From Pyramidobacter sp. C12-8 (lineage in GTDB: Bacteria > Synergistota > Synergistia > Synergistales > Dethiosulfovibrionaceae), in NCBI RefSeq assembly GCF_002007215.1, contig NZ_MUHX01000001.1, forward strand, positions 91,326 to 155,325: 64,000 nt of DNA, in the 5' to 3' direction. The notes below the pieces were generated by a model. The model was not told where the DNA came from. It saw only the letters and a list, made by a program, of their open reading frames with translations, and did not search any database. Position 1 is the first letter of the stretch; each line of letters begins with the position of its first letter. Of the stretch, positions 49,931 to 58,404 are shown in pieces. The translations under genes were made by a program, and so were the position numbers.

Positions 49931-52287
49931 CACGCCCACCCCAGCAGCGCGCCGGCCAGCCTGACGGCGTAAGCGCACAGCCACGCCGCGGCGCACTGGC
50001 CGACGACGATGCCGGCTGCCCAGCGTCCGCCCAGTTCGCGCCTGATCGCGGCGACGGCGGCCACGCAGGGCGTATAAAGCAGGCAGAACACCAGCAGCGC
50101 CGCGGCCGAGAGCGGCGAGATCAGCGCCAGCAGACGCTCCGTGCTGCCGAGCATGACCGTCAGCGTGGCGACGACGCTCTCCTTGGCGATGAAGCCCGTC
50201 ACCAGCGCCGCGGACACGCGCCAGTCGCCGAAGCCCAGCGGCGCGAACAGCGGCGCGACGAAGCCGGAGACGGAGGCGAGCATGCTGTCCTGCGAATCGG
50301 CGACCGCGTTCAGATGAAAGTCGAACGTTTGCAGGAACCAGATCGCGATCGTGGCCATGAAGATGATCGTGAAAGCGCGCTGCAGGAAGTCCTTCGCTTT
50401 GTCCCACATCAGCCGCAGCACGTTCTTCAGAGCGGGCAGGCGGTAGTTGGGCAGCTCCAGCACGAAGGGCACCGCCTCGCCCTTGAAGACCGTGTTCTTG
50501 CTCAGCAGAGCGGCGAGGACGGCGATGACGATGCCGAGCGCGTACAGCCCGATCATGATCAGGCCGCTGTGCCGCGGGAAGAACGCCGCCGTGAAGAAAC
50601 CGTAGATCGGCAGCTTGGCCGAACAGCTCATGAACGGCGTCAGCATGACGGTCATGCGCCGGTCGCGCTCCGACGGCAGCGTGCGGCTGGCCATGACGGC
50701 CGGCACCGTGCAGCCGAAGCCGATCAGCATCGGCACGATGCTGCGTCCCGACAGGCCGATGCGGCGCAGCAGATGATCCATGACAAACGCCACGCGCGCC
50801 ATGTAACCGCTGTCCTCCAGCATGGACAGGAAGAAAAACAGCACGACGATGATCGGCACGAAACTGACGACGCTGCCCACGCCGCCGAAAACGCCGTCGA
50901 CCACCAGCGAGCGAACGGCCGGATTGACATCCAGCGACGCCAGCAGCGCTGAGACCTCTGCGGTCAGCGCGCCGATGCCCTGTTCGAGAAAGTCCTGCAG
51001 CCAGGCGCCGACGACGTTGAACGTCAGCCAGAACACGGTGCCCATGATGGCGGCGAAAGCGGGAATGGCCGTGAAGCGCCCGGTCAGAAGGCGGTCGATG
51101 CGGCGGCTGCGCTCGCGCTCTTTGCTCTGCCGCGGCTTCACGACCGTGCGCCGGCAGAGCTTGCGGATAAAGTCAAAGCGCATGTCGGCGATGGCGGCGG
51201 CGCGGTCGAGGCCGCGCTCCCGTTCCATCTGCGCGACGATGCGCTCGAGCATCTCCTTCTCGTTCTCCGTCAGATGCAGCGCTTCCAGCACGAACCGGTC
51301 GCCTTCGATCAGCTTGCTGGCGGCGAAACGCACGGGGAGGCCCGCGTCGCGGGCGTGATCCTCGATCAGATGCATAATGCCGTGGATGCAGCGGTGCACG
51401 GCGCCGCCGTCTTCGTTGCGGTCGCAGAAGTCCTGACGGCCGGGGCGCTCCTGATACTTCGCCACGTGCACGGCGTGATCCACCAGTTCGCGGAGTCCCT
51501 CGCCTTTGGACGCCGAGATCGGCACCACGGGAATGCCCAATTCCGCCTCGAGTTCGTTGATACGGATCGAACCGCCGTTGCCGCGCACCTCGTCCATCAT
51601 GTTCAGCGCCAGCACCATGGGCACGTTCAGCTCCAGCAGCTGCATGGTCAGATACAGACTGCGTTCGATGCTGGTGGCGTCGACGATATTGATGATGCCG
51701 GCGGGGTGTTCGTCAAGGATAAAGCGGCGCGAGACGATCTCTTCGCTGGAATAGGGGGAGAGCGAGTAAATGCCCGGCAGATCCGTGACCCGCGTGCCAG
51801 GATGCCCTTTGATCACGCCGTCCTTGCGGTCGACCGTGACGCCGGGAAAATTGCCCACGTGCTGGTTGGCTCCCGTGAGCCGGTTGAACAGCGTCGTCTT
51901 GCCGCTGTTCTGGTTGCCGGCCAACGCAAAAGTCAGCGCTGCGCCCTCGGACAGCGGGTGTTCGTCGGCCTTCGCGTGATAGCGTCCGCCTTCGCCAAGG
52001 CCGGGGTGCTCCGGCTCTTTGCGGCCGGGCGCGGGCGTTTCGCCGCCGTTCCGTTCCGCTTCGGTCAGCCCGCGGATCTGGATCCGCGCCGCGTCGGCGA
52101 GACGAAGCGTGAGCTCGTAATCGTGGATCATCAGTTCCATTGGGTCGCCCATGGGCGCGAACTGGGTGACGCTCACCCGCGCGCCGGGAATAACCCCCAT
52201 GTCGAGAAAATGCTGGCGCAGCGCCCCCGCGCCGCCCACGGAAACGACGACCGCCGACTGGCCGATTTTCAGTTCGTCCAAGGTCAT
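49930..52287 (-). CDS. feoB: Ferrous iron transporter: FeoA-FeoB fusion protein
   Basis: 785 residues; ATG 52287 after GGGGGAATC. Residues 1-75 are a FeoA SH3-like domain (LRQHFLDMGVIPGARVSV, DYELTLRLADAARIQI). A linker of about 40 residues follows, then the FeoB G domain: G1 GNQNSGKT at 124-131, DRKDG, G3 DLPG at 169-172, G4 NMMD, G5 SAS. The membrane part has two gates (FGGVGSVVSFVPIIVVLFF, GFGCTVPAVMASRTL, TPFMSCSAKLPIYGFF). It imports ferrous iron. In many bacteria FeoA is a separate protein; here it is fused. Confidence 0.95.
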   Translation of the reverse strand: MTLDELKIGQSAVVVSVGGAGALRQHFLDMGVIPGARVSVTQFAPMGDPMELMIHDYELTLRLADAARIQIRGLTEAERNGGETPAPGRKEPEHPGLGEGGRYHAKADEHPLSEGAALTFALAGNQNSGKTTLFNRLTGANQHVGNFPGVTVDRKDGVIKGHPGTRVTDLPGIYSLSPYSSEEIVSRRFILDEHPAGIINIVDATSIERSLYLTMQLLELNVPMVLALNMMDEVRGNGGSIRINELEAELGIPVVPISASKGEGLRELVDHAVHVAKYQERPGRQDFCDRNEDGGAVHRCIHGIMHLIEDHARDAGLPVRFAASKLIEGDRFVLEALHLTENEKEMLERIVAQMERERGLDRAAAIADMRFDFIRKLCRRTVVKPRQSKERERSRRIDRLLTGRFTAIPAFAAIMGTVFWLTFNVVGAWLQDFLEQGIGALTAEVSALLASLDVNPAVRSLVVDGVFGGVGSVVSFVPIIVVLFFFLSMLEDSGYMARVAFVMDHLLRRIGLSGRSIVPMLIGFGCTVPAVMASRTLPSERDRRMTVMLTPFMSCSAKLPIYGFFTAAFFPRHSGLIMIGLYALGIVIAVLAALLSKNTVFKGEAVPFVLELPNYRLPALKNVLRLMWDKAKDFLQRAFTIIFMATIAIWFLQTFDFHLNAVADSQDSMLASVSGFVAPLFAPLGFGDWRVSAALVTGFIAKESVVATLTVMLGSTERLLALISPLSAAALLVFCLLYTPCVAAVAAIRRELGGRWAAGIVVGQCAAAWLCAYAVRLAGALLGWA

Positions 52288-52318
52288 GAAAGATTCCCCC
52301 TGCCCCCTATTAAAGAAA

Positions 52319-52354
52319 AATCCCCTCACGGCGTTCGATCCTTTCGAGGGGATT
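52319..52354 (-). promoter_or_regulatory. Terminator-like hairpin in the feoAB leader
   Basis: AATCCCCTC pairs with GAGGGGATT; on the minus strand it is followed by TTTTTC. It lies 32-67 bases upstream of the feoAB start and just downstream of the predicted promoter. An attenuator or RNA-end structure is possible. Confidence 0.45.
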
Positions 52355-52367
52355 CCGTTTGCCGCTT

Positions 52368-52395
52368 ATTATATGGTATCGGCAACGATTTACAA
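52368..52395 (-). promoter_or_regulatory. Predicted promoter of feoAB
   Basis: On the minus strand TTGTAA (52390-52395), 16 bases, TATAAT (52368-52373). An iron-responsive operator was not recognised. Confidence 0.6.
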
Positions 52396-52597
52396 GGGCG
52401 GAGGGCGGACGTCCAACGGCGGCGAAAAAAATGATCGGACGGCGTTCGCAGGGGAGGGGAGACGCGAGGACGCGGACGGAATTCCCTCAGTCTGCGGACG
52501 GTTCTGCCGTCGTGAATATAAAGTCAGGAATAATCAATCTCTTTATTCTCATTTTGTGATGTTTCTCCGGCCGTCCGACGCGGCTTTCCGGCCGCGG

Positions 52598-52633
52598 TAT
52601 AATAAAGCTCGGCGCCGTGATACGGCGCCGAGC
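52598..52633 (+). promoter_or_regulatory. Promoter -10 and overlapping palindrome upstream of the VanX-like gene
   Basis: TATAAT at 52598-52603 is followed at once by the perfect inverted repeat GCTCGGCGCCGT-GAT-ACGGCGCCGAGC (52607-52633). The expected transcription start falls in it. It could be an operator or a 5' RNA hairpin. Confidence 0.45.
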
Positions 52634-52655
52634 GAGGAAAGGAAGGCGATACACC

Positions 52656-53447
52656 ATGAACATGAAAAGACGCGCCGTCGCGCTGTGCTGCATCGTGCTG
52701 CTGGCGTTCGTCCCGGGATGTCCGGCGGCCGCCGAACCGTCGCGGGACGCTTCCGGCTTTGTGCTGGTGGCCGAGGCCGTTCCCGACGTGATCCAGGAGA
52801 TCCGCTACGCCACGACCTTCAACTTCGTGGGGCGCCGCATCGACGGCTACGAGCAGCCCTGCGCGCTGCTCACCCGCGAGGCCGCCGAGGCGCTGAAAAA
52901 CGTCAGCGACGACCTGATCCGTCAAGGTTACCGGCTCAAGATCTACGACGCTTACCGCCCCCAGCGCGCCGTCGACCATTTCGTGCGCTGGGCTCGGGAC
53001 GCCGGAGACGACTCGATGAAGCCTTGGTTCTATCCGGCGCTGGACAAGAGCCAGATCTTCGAAAAAGGCTACGTCAGCGCCCGATCCGCGCACTGCCGCG
53101 GCAGCACCGTCGACGTGACGCTGTTCGAGATGAGCTCCGGGCGCGATGCCGATATGGGCAGCCCGTTCGACTTCTTCGGCGAGATCTCGCGCTTCGACGG
53201 CACGCCGGCGCTGACGAAGCGGCAGCGCGCCAACCGCCGCCTGCTGCGCGACGCCATGACGAAGCGCGGCTTCCGCGCCATTTCCGGCGAGTGGTGGCAC
53301 TTCACGCTGAAAGACGAACCCTGCCCGACGACCGCCTTCGACTTCCCCGTCAGCGCCGAAAGCCTGCGCGGCGGATCAGCGTCGGACGCGTCGGCGGGGG
53401 AGCGCGATGAAAACGTGAAGGAGCCGGAAGAAATCCCCGAAAAATGA
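52656..53447 (+). CDS. D-alanyl-D-alanine dipeptidase (VanX/DdpX family, M15D)
   Basis: 263 residues; ATG 52656 after GGAAGG. Signal peptide KRRAVALCCIVLLAFVPGCPAAA; the G-C within it may be a lipobox, which would make it a lipoprotein. Zinc and catalytic motifs: YDAYRPQRAVDHF (catalytic Arg), SARSAHCRGSTVDVTL (SxHxxGxxxD) and GEWWHF (ExWH). It hydrolyses D-Ala-D-Ala or related dipeptides from peptidoglycan. No vancomycin-resistance genes are adjacent, so a wall-recycling role is likelier. Confidence 0.9.
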   Translation: MNMKRRAVALCCIVLLAFVPGCPAAAEPSRDASGFVLVAEAVPDVIQEIRYATTFNFVGRRIDGYEQPCALLTREAAEALKNVSDDLIRQGYRLKIYDAYRPQRAVDHFVRWARDAGDDSMKPWFYPALDKSQIFEKGYVSARSAHCRGSTVDVTLFEMSSGRDADMGSPFDFFGEISRFDGTPALTKRQRANRRLLRDAMTKRGFRAISGEWWHFTLKDEPCPTTAFDFPVSAESLRGGSASDASAGERDENVKEPEEIPEK

Positions 53448-53453
53448 AAACGA

Positions 53454-53491
53454 GCCGCCGTGCGGGAATTTTAAGATCCCCGCGCGGCGGC
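53454..53491 (+). terminator. Hairpin after the VanX-like gene
   Basis: GCCGCCGTGCGGG pairs with CCCGCGCGGCGGC with one mismatch around a 12-base AT-rich loop; only a weak T run follows. Confidence 0.5.
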
Positions 53492-53505
53492 TTGCCGTTT
53501 CATTG

Positions 53506-53599
53506 TCATACTGATTCTTGATGAAAGTATCAGCATAGTTTTTGTGAATTTCGTCCGCAGCGCCTCTGTATTCGGCATTTTAATTGAGAAATAGTATGA
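53506..53599. repeat. Dispersed TIR element, copy F (compact, 94 bp)
   Basis: The left end TCATACTGATTCTTGATGAA and right end TTTTAATTGAGAAATAGTAT are the two ends of the family. The interior keeps TATCAGCATAGTTT and GTGAATTTCGTCCGCAGCGCC, corresponding to the sub-terminal parts of copy D, while the central hairpins are missing. Confidence 0.8.
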
Positions 53600-53628
53600 G
53601 TCGTTTGCGCGGGCGTTTTCCGTTGAAG

Positions 53629-55134
53629 CTATTTTTCCGTGGCGGTCTTCTCCTTGCGGATCACGTCGTGCGCGCCGCCTTCGACGATGCTGGTGGCGCT
53701 GACGAGGGTGAGCTTGGCTTTTTTCTGGAGCTCGGCGATGGTGACGGCGCCGCAGTTGCACATCGTGGACTTGATCTTCAGGCAGGTGCGCTCCACGTTC
53801 TCCTTGAGCGGGCCGGCGTAGGGCACGTAGCTGTCCACGCCTTCCTCGAAGGAGAGCTTGCCGGCGCCGCCGAGGTCGTAGCGCTGCCAGTTGCGGGCGC
53901 GGTTGGAGCCTTCGCCCCAGTATTCCTTGACGAAGGTGCCGCCGACGAGCAGTTTTTCCGAGGGACTTTCGTCGAAGCGGGCGAAGTAGCGGCCGAGCAT
54001 GACGAAATCGGCGCCCATGGCGAGGGCGAGCGTGATGTGGTGGTCGTAGACGATGCCGCCGTCGGAGCAGACGGGGATGTAGACGCCGGTCTTGCGGTAA
54101 TATTCGTCACGGGCCTGGCAGACTTCGATGACGGACGTGGCCTGGCCGCGGCCGATGCCCTTGGTCTCGCGGGTGATGCAGATGGAGCCGCCGCCGATGC
54201 CGACTTTGACGAAATCGGCGCCGCACTCGGCGAGGAAGAGGAAGCCTTCTCGGTCGACGACGTTGCCGGCGCCGACCTTGACGGTGTCGCCGTACTCTTT
54301 GCGGATCCATTCCAGCGTCAGTTTCTGCCACTCGGAAAAACCTTCGGACGAGTCGATGCAGAGCACGTCGGCTCCGGCCTTGACCAGCGCCGGCACGCGC
54401 TCCTTGTAGTCGCGGGAGTTGATGCCCGCGCCGACGACGTAGCGCTTGTGGTCGTCGAGCAGTTCGTTGGGGTTCTCCTTGTGCTCGGAGTAGTCCTTGC
54501 GGAACACGAAGGCGGTGAGGCGGCCGTCCTTGGCGACGATGGGCAGCGAGTTGAGTTTTTTGTCCCAGATGATGTCGTTGGCCTCGCTCAGCGAGGTGCC
54601 GTCGGGGGCGGTGATGAGGCGGGCGAGAGGGGTCATGAAGCCGGACACTTTGTCGGCGGGGTCCATGCGGCTGACGCGGTAATCGCGGCTGGAAACGATG
54701 CCCACGAGTTTGCCGTTGGCGGTGCCGTCGTCGGTGACGGCGACGGTGGAATGTCCGGTCTTCTCTTTCAGGGCGAGGATGTCGGCCAGCGTGGCGTCGG
54801 GGCGGATATTGGAGTCGCTGGGGACGAAGCCGGCTTTGTGGCTTTTGACTTTGGCGACCATGGCGGCTTCGCTCTCGATGGACTGCGAGCCGTAGATGAA
54901 GGACACGCCGCCGGCTTTGGCGAGGGCGATGCCCATGGTGTCGTTGGAAACGGACTGCATGATGGCGGAGACCATGGGGATGGAGAGCTCGATGGCGGGA
55001 GATTCGCCCTTTTTGAACTTGACCAGCGGGGTGTGCAGCGAGACGTTTTCCGGCCGGCATTCGCTGGACGAGTAGCCGGGGATCAGAAGATATTCGTTGA
55101 AAGTATGCGCCGGTTCGTTGATGTAGGTTGCCAT
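53629..55134 (-). CDS. guaB: IMP dehydrogenase
   Basis: 501 residues; ATG 55134 after AGGAGG. TIM barrel with an inserted CBS pair (about 95-220: [41 protein letters not shown]). The catalytic loop is [20 protein letters not shown] with the nucleophile Cys near residue 319, then [26 protein letters not shown]. It oxidises IMP to XMP with NAD, the committing step to GMP. The SICITRE loop and flap are of the less common long bacterial type rather than the E. coli type. It is monocistronic. Confidence 0.94.
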   Translation of the reverse strand: MATYINEPAHTFNEYLLIPGYSSSECRPENVSLHTPLVKFKKGESPAIELSIPMVSAIMQSVSNDTMGIALAKAGGVSFIYGSQSIESEAAMVAKVKSHKAGFVPSDSNIRPDATLADILALKEKTGHSTVAVTDDGTANGKLVGIVSSRDYRVSRMDPADKVSGFMTPLARLITAPDGTSLSEANDIIWDKKLNSLPIVAKDGRLTAFVFRKDYSEHKENPNELLDDHKRYVVGAGINSRDYKERVPALVKAGADVLCIDSSEGFSEWQKLTLEWIRKEYGDTVKVGAGNVVDREGFLFLAECGADFVKVGIGGGSICITRETKGIGRGQATSVIEVCQARDEYYRKTGVYIPVCSDGGIVYDHHITLALAMGADFVMLGRYFARFDESPSEKLLVGGTFVKEYWGEGSNRARNWQRYDLGGAGKLSFEEGVDSYVPYAGPLKENVERTCLKIKSTMCNCGAVTIAELQKKAKLTLVSATSIVEGGAHDVIRKEKTATEK

Positions 55135-55450
55135 TCTAAACCTCCTGAAAGATGGGAATTCGCTCGCCGGGTGTTCCCGTGCCGAGTGGAAATTATGCCG
55201 CAGTATAAACGCATCGGTATTTTTTTGCAACCGCCGTTTTCAAAAAAACGGGACGCCGTCGCGACGAAAACCGACCGGTCCCGGGCCCGCGAAAATTCTG
55301 CTGCGCGGCCCCGGGCGAAAGGACTTTGCTTATTTTTTACATTCTACCAGAAATATGCAAGTTGAGCGCGCTCGGGCGGCATTTTTTGAAGGGGCCCGGA
55401 CCACGGGACAGGATCCGCCGCGGAACGCGGGGAAAACAAGGCGAAGGCGC
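55135..55450. other. Intergenic region upstream of guaB
   Basis: About 316 bases with no credible gene. An AT-rich patch near 55322-55352 could hold a promoter. No purine riboswitch was recognised. Confidence 0.4.
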
Positions 55451-55490
55451 GCAAAAAGCCTGACGGTCGCTTGATCGCCAGGCTTTTTGC
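55451..55490. terminator. Bidirectional terminator after the SirTM gene
   Basis: GCAAAAAGCCTG pairs perfectly with CAGGCTTTTTGC; both strands give a T run. It lies nine bases from parS site 4. Confidence 0.75.
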
Positions 55491-55498
55491 GTATGGAA

Positions 55499-55514
55499 TG
55501 TTCCACGTGGAACA
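55499..55514. other. parS: parS centromere site 4
   Basis: TGTTCCACGTGGAACA, identical to sites 1-3; intergenic between guaB and the sirtuin gene. Confidence 0.85.
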
Positions 55515-55568
55515 TCGCCGATCATATGCTTTTCTTCGTGTCTTCCGTGATGTTTTTTACCCTGCCGT

Positions 55569-56516
55569 TCAAGCTCCACGGAGCGCTTCGAGCGCGGCGC
55601 CGATGTCGGCGGTCACGGCGATGGAGCGGGCGCGGATCTCCTCGGGGACGCTCTGCGGCCGCTCGTTGACGAGCGCGTATACGGCGTCGGGGTTCCGGAG
55701 CGTGCGGATCTGGAACGGGTACTTGATGATGCCCGGCGTGTTGGAGCCGACGCCGAGCTCGAGGTAAAGCACTTTTCCCGTTTCGTGTTTTTTCAGGAAT
55801 TCCTCGTAGCGCCGCGCCGCCGCGCGCCAGCCTTCGTCTTCGACGAACGCGTCGTCGGAGCGCAGGTTCATGGCCATCGGCTTGCCGCATTTCGGGCAGA
55901 GCGGGATCAGCTTCGAAGGCACGCGCATTCTCGGCTTCTCATGCGAAGGCGGTTCGAGCCGGCCGTCGGCGTCGATGGCGAAACCCTGCGCCAGCACCAT
56001 TTGCCGCACCGTCTCCCGGTTGTCGTAGGTGAGCCGGTGGCACGGCGTGGAGCACTGCCAGAGGCCGTAATCGCCCTGAGTGTAAAACAGCCGTTCCTTG
56101 TCGAAGCGCGCTTTCTGGAAGCAGTGATCGACGTTGGTGGTGACGACGAAATAATCCTTGTCGCGCAGCAGCGCGCGCAGGCGGCGGTACGTCGGCTTGG
56201 GCGCGTCCATATAGCGGTTGACGTAGATGAAGCGGCTCCAGAACGCCCACTGCTCTTCGAGCGTCTCGTAACGGTAAAAACCGCCCGAGTACATGTCGGA
56301 AAAGCCGCAGCGCGCCGCAAAGTCGCCGAAGTATTTGCGGAACCGCTCGCCCTCGTAGTCGAAGCCCGCCGCCGCGGAAAGCCCCGCGCCCGCGCCGATC
56401 ACCACCGTCGGGCAGTCGCGCAGGGCCGCGCGCAGCTTTTGGATTCCCTCGCAGGGGACTTCAGCGGGCGCCGAGGAGACGGGAATATATTTTTCGATCC
56501 AGTTCTTTGAAGACAT
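55569..56516 (-). CDS. Macrodomain-linked sirtuin (SirTM), probable protein ADP-ribosyltransferase
   Basis: 315 residues; ATG 56516 lies nine bases after GGAGG, inside the macrodomain gene (56-base overlap). NAD-binding GAGAGLSAAAGFDY at 41-54, VVTTNVDHCFQKA at 124-136. Where classical sirtuins have the catalytic His (xxHG) it reads YTQGDYG, with Gln at 147, as in SirTM enzymes. Cys pairs CSTPC and CPKC form the zinc site. SirTMs ADP-ribosylate rather than deacetylate; the known target is a lipoylated GcvH-like protein, which is not seen here. Confidence 0.88.
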   Translation of the reverse strand: MSSKNWIEKYIPVSSAPAEVPCEGIQKLRAALRDCPTVVIGAGAGLSAAAGFDYEGERFRKYFGDFAARCGFSDMYSGGFYRYETLEEQWAFWSRFIYVNRYMDAPKPTYRRLRALLRDKDYFVVTTNVDHCFQKARFDKERLFYTQGDYGLWQCSTPCHRLTYDNRETVRQMVLAQGFAIDADGRLEPPSHEKPRMRVPSKLIPLCPKCGKPMAMNLRSDDAFVEDEGWRAAARRYEEFLKKHETGKVLYLELGVGSNTPGIIKYPFQIRTLRNPDAVYALVNERPQSVPEEIRARSIAVTADIGAALEALRGA

Positions 56517-57240
56517 CGAAGACGACCTCCATCCCTTTGTGCTCGGCAAGAAAACCTTTGACCGCGGCGACGGCGATAGCCGCCGCTTCCTCGTTGGGGA
56601 AGCGGAACTCGCCGGTGGAGACGCAGCAGAACGCGACCGAGCGCAGGTTCCTTTCCGCCGCCAGCTCCAGGCAGGAACGGTGGCACGACGCCAGCAGCCG
56701 GCGATCCTCGTCCGTGACCGCGCCGCCGACGATCGGGCCGACGGTGTGGAGCACGAAGCGGCAGGGCAGATTGTACGCGCCGGTGATCTGCGCGCGTCCC
56801 GGCGGCTCATTGCCGCCCCGCCGCTCCATAAGCGCCGCGCATTCGTTCCGCAGCTGTACGCCCGCCGCCGAATGGATGGCGTTGTCGATGCAGCCGTGAC
56901 AAGGGACGAAACAGCCCAGCAGCGAGCCGTTGGCGGCGTTGACGATGGCGTCGGCGGCCAGCCGCGTGATGTCGCCCTGCCACAGGAAGATCCCCGGCTC
57001 GGCGGGGGAGAGCGACGCGATCGTGACCACGCCTTTCAGCCGCGTCTCCTCCTGCAGATATTCGTCTTGGATCCGCAGAAATTCCTCGGCAACGGGGGCC
57101 GGCTGACGCACGTTCATCAGCGCGCGCAGCATTCGTTTCCGTTCCTCGGGCGCGGCGGGGATTTTTACGTCGGCATATTGCGACGGTTTTTCGGCGAGCA
57201 GCTTTTCGATGAGCCACAGGCAGCGTTCCGACTGGTTCAT
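56461..57240 (-). CDS. Zinc-dependent macrodomain ADP-ribosylhydrolase
   Basis: 259 residues; ATG 57240 after GGAAGG. A helical N-terminal part of about 85 residues precedes the macrodomain: FLWQGDITRLAADAIVNAANGSLLGCFVPCHGCIDNAIHSAAG, with Cys110, His115 and Cys117 as the zinc ligands of this subclass, and VGPIVGG and CVSTGEFRFPNEEAA as the ribose/phosphate loops. It removes ADP-ribose added by the partner sirtuin. The two overlap, so they are translationally linked. Confidence 0.9.
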   Translation of the reverse strand: MNQSERCLWLIEKLLAEKPSQYADVKIPAAPEERKRMLRALMNVRQPAPVAEEFLRIQDEYLQEETRLKGVVTIASLSPAEPGIFLWQGDITRLAADAIVNAANGSLLGCFVPCHGCIDNAIHSAAGVQLRNECAALMERRGGNEPPGRAQITGAYNLPCRFVLHTVGPIVGGAVTDEDRRLLASCHRSCLELAAERNLRSVAFCCVSTGEFRFPNEEAAAIAVAAVKGFLAEHKGMEVVFDVFKELDRKIYSRLLGAR

Positions 57241-57649
57241 GACGGCACCTTCCTTTCCATTTGTACGAATCATATGTCCATTGTAGCGCCGCCGCGTTCT
57301 TTTGTCCGAAAACGGCGCTCGAAAAAGTGTCAGGGGATTGACTTTATCTGATGAATTGCCGCCGTGCCGCCGAAAAAGACACGGCCGTTCGCTCCCGACG
57401 GCGCTATTTTAACCGCGGGACGTTTCCGAGCGGAAGAAGGCACAATACAGTGTCCGGGTCACCTCTTGGTAACGGAGGCTTCCGCGCCGGGCGTCGCGTT
57501 TTTGTTTATTGCGCTCTTGCCTTTGAAAAGATATAATCATTGAAGCCATGGCAAGCGGACAAAACCCCGCGGCGCGGAGCCGCCTCGCGCGTCCCCGGCG
57601 TGAAGTGGAACGGATGACCGCATGGGGAGGATCTGGAAAGGGAGGACCG
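57241..57649. promoter_or_regulatory. Divergent region, with promoter of the methyltransferase gene
   Basis: 409 bases without a credible gene. TTGCGC (57509-57514), 17 bases, TATAAT (57532-57537) is a good plus-strand promoter. On the minus strand TACAAT at 57279-57284 may serve the macrodomain gene. Confidence 0.55.
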
Positions 57650-58324
57650 ATGAAAAAGAATTACTATGCCGAGAACCTCAATTCTCAGAAATTGTATCAG
57701 GTATATGAGACCTCTCTCCCGCGGATAAAGCAATATCTTGAAGCGGAGATCGAGTTTGTCAGAACGCGGCTGTCCGGGCGCGAGCGCGTTCTGGAGCTCG
57801 GCGCCGGGTATGGGCGAATTGTAAAAGAGCTTGCTCCTTGCTGCGCCTCTATCGTCGGTATGGATATCTCGGAAGAGAACGTCAAATTGGGAAAACGGTA
57901 CGTGAAGGATTTCCCCAATGCGGACATGGTGGTGATGGACGTACACGACATGAGTTTCGACCGTCAGTTCGACGTCGTGCTCTGTTTGCAGAACGGCCTT
58001 TCCGCGATGAGAGCCGACGATAGGGTCATTAAGGATATCATCGGTTTGCTGGCTCCCGGAGGCGCGGCCTATTTCAGCAGCTACAGCGCGAAGTTCTGGG
58101 ATTTCCGCCTGAAATGGTTTGAGGAGCAGGCTTCCAAAGGACTGCTGGGAGCGATCGATCCCGAAAGGACGAAAGACGGCGTTATCGTTTGCGCGGACGG
58201 GTTCAAAGCGGTGACTCACACGCCCGATGATTTTGAGAGGATCGGAGCGGCTTCCGGCTTCCCCTATCAGGTGACGGAAGTGGACGATTCCAGCGTTTTT
58301 CTGATAATTCACAAGACGTCATAA
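57650..58324 (+). CDS. Class I SAM-dependent methyltransferase
   Basis: 224 residues; ATG 57650 close after GGGAGGACCG; the longer frame is not needed. Rossmann motif I VLELGAGYGRIVKEL, then IVGMDISEENVKLGKRY (acidic residue for the ribose) and MVVMDVHDMSFDRQFDVVLCLQNGLSAM. It methylates an unknown small molecule or macromolecule in the cytosol. Slightly AT-richer than its neighbours and alone on its transcript. Confidence 0.88.
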   Translation: MKKNYYAENLNSQKLYQVYETSLPRIKQYLEAEIEFVRTRLSGRERVLELGAGYGRIVKELAPCCASIVGMDISEENVKLGKRYVKDFPNADMVVMDVHDMSFDRQFDVVLCLQNGLSAMRADDRVIKDIIGLLAPGGAAYFSSYSAKFWDFRLKWFEEQASKGLLGAIDPERTKDGVIVCADGFKAVTHTPDDFERIGAASGFPYQVTEVDDSSVFLIIHKTS

Positions 58325-58404
58325 AACTGCGGCGGCGGAAGCGGGCGTCTTTGTTTTGCCGTCGTCTATGACATGAGATTTTTATTTAATAAGGGGGAAG
58401 AAAA

